Assembly (NCBI GenBank): GCA_017880945.1
Contig: JADGRM010000086.1
Coordinates: 1 to 8,774, forward strand
Length of the DNA: 8,774 nt
Direction of reading: 5' to 3'
Source: Gallionella sp.
Lineage (GTDB): Bacteria > Pseudomonadota > Gammaproteobacteria > Burkholderiales > Gallionellaceae
The position numbers and the translations under genes are program-made. Position 1 is the stretch's first letter. Every line of letters starts with the position of its first letter. This document shows positions 6,854-8,774 of the stretch, piece by piece. Under the pieces are notes generated by a model. The model ran no database searches, was not told the origin of the DNA, and saw nothing but the letters and a program-made list of their open reading frames with translations.

Positions 6854-8774
6854 TCAATAGAAACTAAAGGTATAAAACAGATCCAGCGCATCCTCGGTGC
6901 CGGTGCGGGTGACGACGGTGATGCGCGGGGTCAGTGTGTAGGTAAATTTGGTAACACCGCCGACTTCGTTCAAGCCCTGCTCGTAGCTGATGCGGGCTCG
7001 CGCAGACAACTGCTTGCCAACGGTCACTTTCTGAATCTGCTGCGAGTCTGCCCCGGTTTGCTGGCTCATGGAAATCTCATCGACGCCGAGTGACTTCGCC
7101 AGTTGCCCGGAGGACTGTCCGCCCAGTATGTTGCCGGCGGCGGCAAGCAGTAACGCGGTATCTACGCCGCTGCTCTCCGTCGCGCGTCCCAATACGATCC
7201 AGGACAATTTTTCCGCATCCGGCACGTTGGGCGTGGATACCAAACGCACCGATGGGCGACGCACCGTACCGGTCACTTCAACTCCCGCTTCGACACTCAG
7301 TCCCTTGCGCAGGGCGAGGATATTCAACCCCGGATCATCCAGCGGCCCCCGGAAATTCACGATACCGCGTTCCACCTGCAAGCGCTGCCCATACGCATCG
7401 AACACCGCATCCTGCGCCGCGATGATGCCGGTCACGCGCAACGGTTCACCCGGCTCTCCCCGCACTTTGAGCTGACCGGCCAAACGCCCCTCCAATCCCG
7501 AAGCACGTATGTAGAAGTGGTCGCCCAACTCCAGCGTGGCATCCACCGTCCTCGGCGGACCGACCCGGCTGGCAGTCTCCTGTCCACTGATCTGCACATC
7601 CTCTGACCAGCGCGGCCGATCGCTGACCGGCTGATTGATGAGCCCGGCATCGGCACGGATGTTGCCTTCCAGCATCAGTGTTTTACTGGCGTAACGTGCA
7701 TGCCCCGTGCCGGAAGCGATGATCCAGCGGTCTGTGCGTTGTGCCAATGGCAAATGTTCCGCAGTGATTTGCAGATCGCCACTGCCACCCTTCAGATCCA
7801 TAAGTCCGCTCGCGCTCAACTTTCCGGTGCCGGCGGGGAAAGTGTAATCTGCGAACCGCTTGTCGTGCGGCGGCGGCAGATAGGGCGCTGAAAAAGCAAG
7901 GCGATCGACATGCACGGCATCGGACTCGAAACGTGCTTTCAGTTCGCCCTGCTCCAGACGGATTCCCTGATCCAGCAAGTTCAGACTCAACGCGTCACCA
8001 TTTGCCACACCCAGCAGGCGTGGAGACAGTAAAGTGCCGATCAGCTCAGCATCGAAATTCAGCCGCCCGCCGCTTTGCAGGTTGCTGTCCAGCATTGGCC
8101 CGAGCCAGGACAAATCATCCGAATGCAGATGCAGGTGTCCGGCAAGCGCCGCATCCGGCAATATCGTCCAGCCGGTAACGGTGTGCGTCAGCGGCATACT
8201 GGCCTGCACCTTCACCTCGCCCAGATGCTCACCGCTGGCATCCAGTCGAGCATGCAATTGGTCCTGTTCTGCACTCAGAGACAGCTGCATGTCGCTCAAT
8301 CCCAGCCGCAAACCGGTATTGCCATCCACCACCCAATCGCCGCTTTCGCGCTGCACCTGCAACCGGCCATGCAAGTGCTCATCCAAAGTCGCGTCCCAGG
8401 CTCCGCCAAAACGCATCGGGTCGAATGCATCGGTCACGGATTTGTTTTGCTGCATGTTCATCGCGCGCACATTGATGCCGCTGAAGTGCCCGGCACTGTG
8501 CCAGCGTTGCGGCGTCCATTGCATGTCGGAAAACTGGATTTTCCCGCCAGCAATAGCTACATCCGCTGTGCCGAGCTGAAAGGAATCTTTGGCAAACGAC
8601 AGCGGCGCAGCCGTCAAAAGGTGAAACGGCAGTACTCCCTGCGCAGCCACCTCATCAATCGCACCGCGCCATTGCAGTGCTTGCCAACCCTGTGCAGGAT
8701 CACTCAAGCCTCCGTTCGCCTTCAAGGTCAATTCGCCGAGTGCGTCATCACCTTGCGCGATGCGGGCGGATGCA
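6854..8774 (-). CDS. tamB: TamB, translocation and assembly module / AsmA-like lipid-transfer protein, 5' end beyond window
   Basis: The last 639 codons are present; the frame is open to the right edge, so the true start lies outside. A TTG at 8731 is internal. TamB is a large inner-membrane-anchored periplasmic protein that spans to the outer membrane, partners TamA and is implicated in outer-membrane protein assembly and phospholipid transport. The visible part has the repetitive beta-strand character of the family (alternating LxVxG, VHVDRLAF, GQLKVRG segments). It also has the conserved C-terminal DUF490 region: NFRGPLDDPGLNILALR, then GTVRRPSVRLVSTP, then SWIVLGR, an Ala/Leu-rich stretch, and LGVDEISM. 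It ends in an amphipathic strand, DLFYTFSFY, typical of the family. tamA would be expected upstream, outside the window. It is separated from glk by 251 bases and is functionally unrelated to the sugar genes. Confidence 0.93.
   Translation of the reverse strand, partial: ASARIAQGDDALGELTLKANGGLSDPAQGWQALQWRGAIDEVAAQGVLPFHLLTAAPLSFAKDSFQLGTADVAIAGGKIQFSDMQWTPQRWHSAGHFSGINVRAMNMQQNKSVTDAFDPMRFGGAWDATLDEHLHGRLQVQRESGDWVVDGNTGLRLGLSDMQLSLSAEQDQLHARLDASGEHLGEVKVQASMPLTHTVTGWTILPDAALAGHLHLHSDDLSWLGPMLDSNLQSGGRLNFDAELIGTLLSPRLLGVANGDALSLNLLDQGIRLEQGELKARFESDAVHVDRLAFSAPYLPPPHDKRFADYTFPAGTGKLSASGLMDLKGGSGDLQITAEHLPLAQRTDRWIIASGTGHARYASKTLMLEGNIRADAGLINQPVSDRPRWSEDVQISGQETASRVGPPRTVDATLELGDHFYIRASGLEGRLAGQLKVRGEPGEPLRVTGIIAAQDAVFDAYGQRLQVERGIVNFRGPLDDPGLNILALRKGLSVEAGVEVTGTVRRPSVRLVSTPNVPDAEKLSWIVLGRATESSGVDTALLLAAAGNILGGQSSGQLAKSLGVDEISMSQQTGADSQQIQKVTVGKQLSARARISYEQGLNEVGGVTKFTYTLTPRITVVTRTGTEDALDLFYTFSFY

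Noticed and set aside
8729..8731. TTG at 8731 as the start of the TamB gene
   Set aside because: The same frame stays open to the window edge with coding-like sequence, and TamB proteins are much longer, so this is an internal codon.

Overview
The window reads as a stretch of chromosome from a Gram-negative proteobacterium. TamB implies an outer membrane, and gene content and protein style suggest a betaproteobacterium, perhaps of the Nitrosomonadales/Gallionellaceae kind; that placement is inference, not a database result. All recognisable genes lie on the minus strand, so transcription runs from high to low coordinates. Most long open frames on the plus strand are antisense shadows.

In transcription order: (1) the C-terminal half of tamB (8774 to 6854, cut by the right edge). 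(2) A 251-base gap that holds a likely promoter and a 30-codon remnant of gnd (6-phosphogluconate dehydrogenase), which has a good ribosome binding site and stops exactly on the start of glk. (3) glk, glucokinase, which carries an in-frame palindromic element of about 95 bp. (4) pgl, 6-phosphogluconolactonase, 6 bases after glk. (5) A 104-base gap with a candidate promoter and operator-like repeats. (6) glgP, alpha-glucan phosphorylase. (7) glgA, glycogen synthase, with a TTG start. (8) A 139-base gap with two small inverted repeats. (9) A secreted CAP/SCP-domain protein, cut by the left edge.

The core is a storage-carbon and hexose-entry cluster. GlgA builds alpha-1,4-glucan from ADP-glucose, GlgP releases glucose-1-phosphate from it, Glk phosphorylates free glucose, and Pgl hydrolyses 6-phosphogluconolactone. 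The natural partners of Pgl, zwf and gnd, are missing apart from the gnd stub. This suggests that a deletion removed most of gnd and probably zwf and fused the old gnd translation start to glk.

The two observations most worth checking are the gnd remnant, which may now serve as a translational-coupling leader for glk, and the nested palindromic repeat domesticated inside glk as a 32-residue surface insertion. No tRNA, rRNA, CRISPR array, transposase or phage gene was seen.
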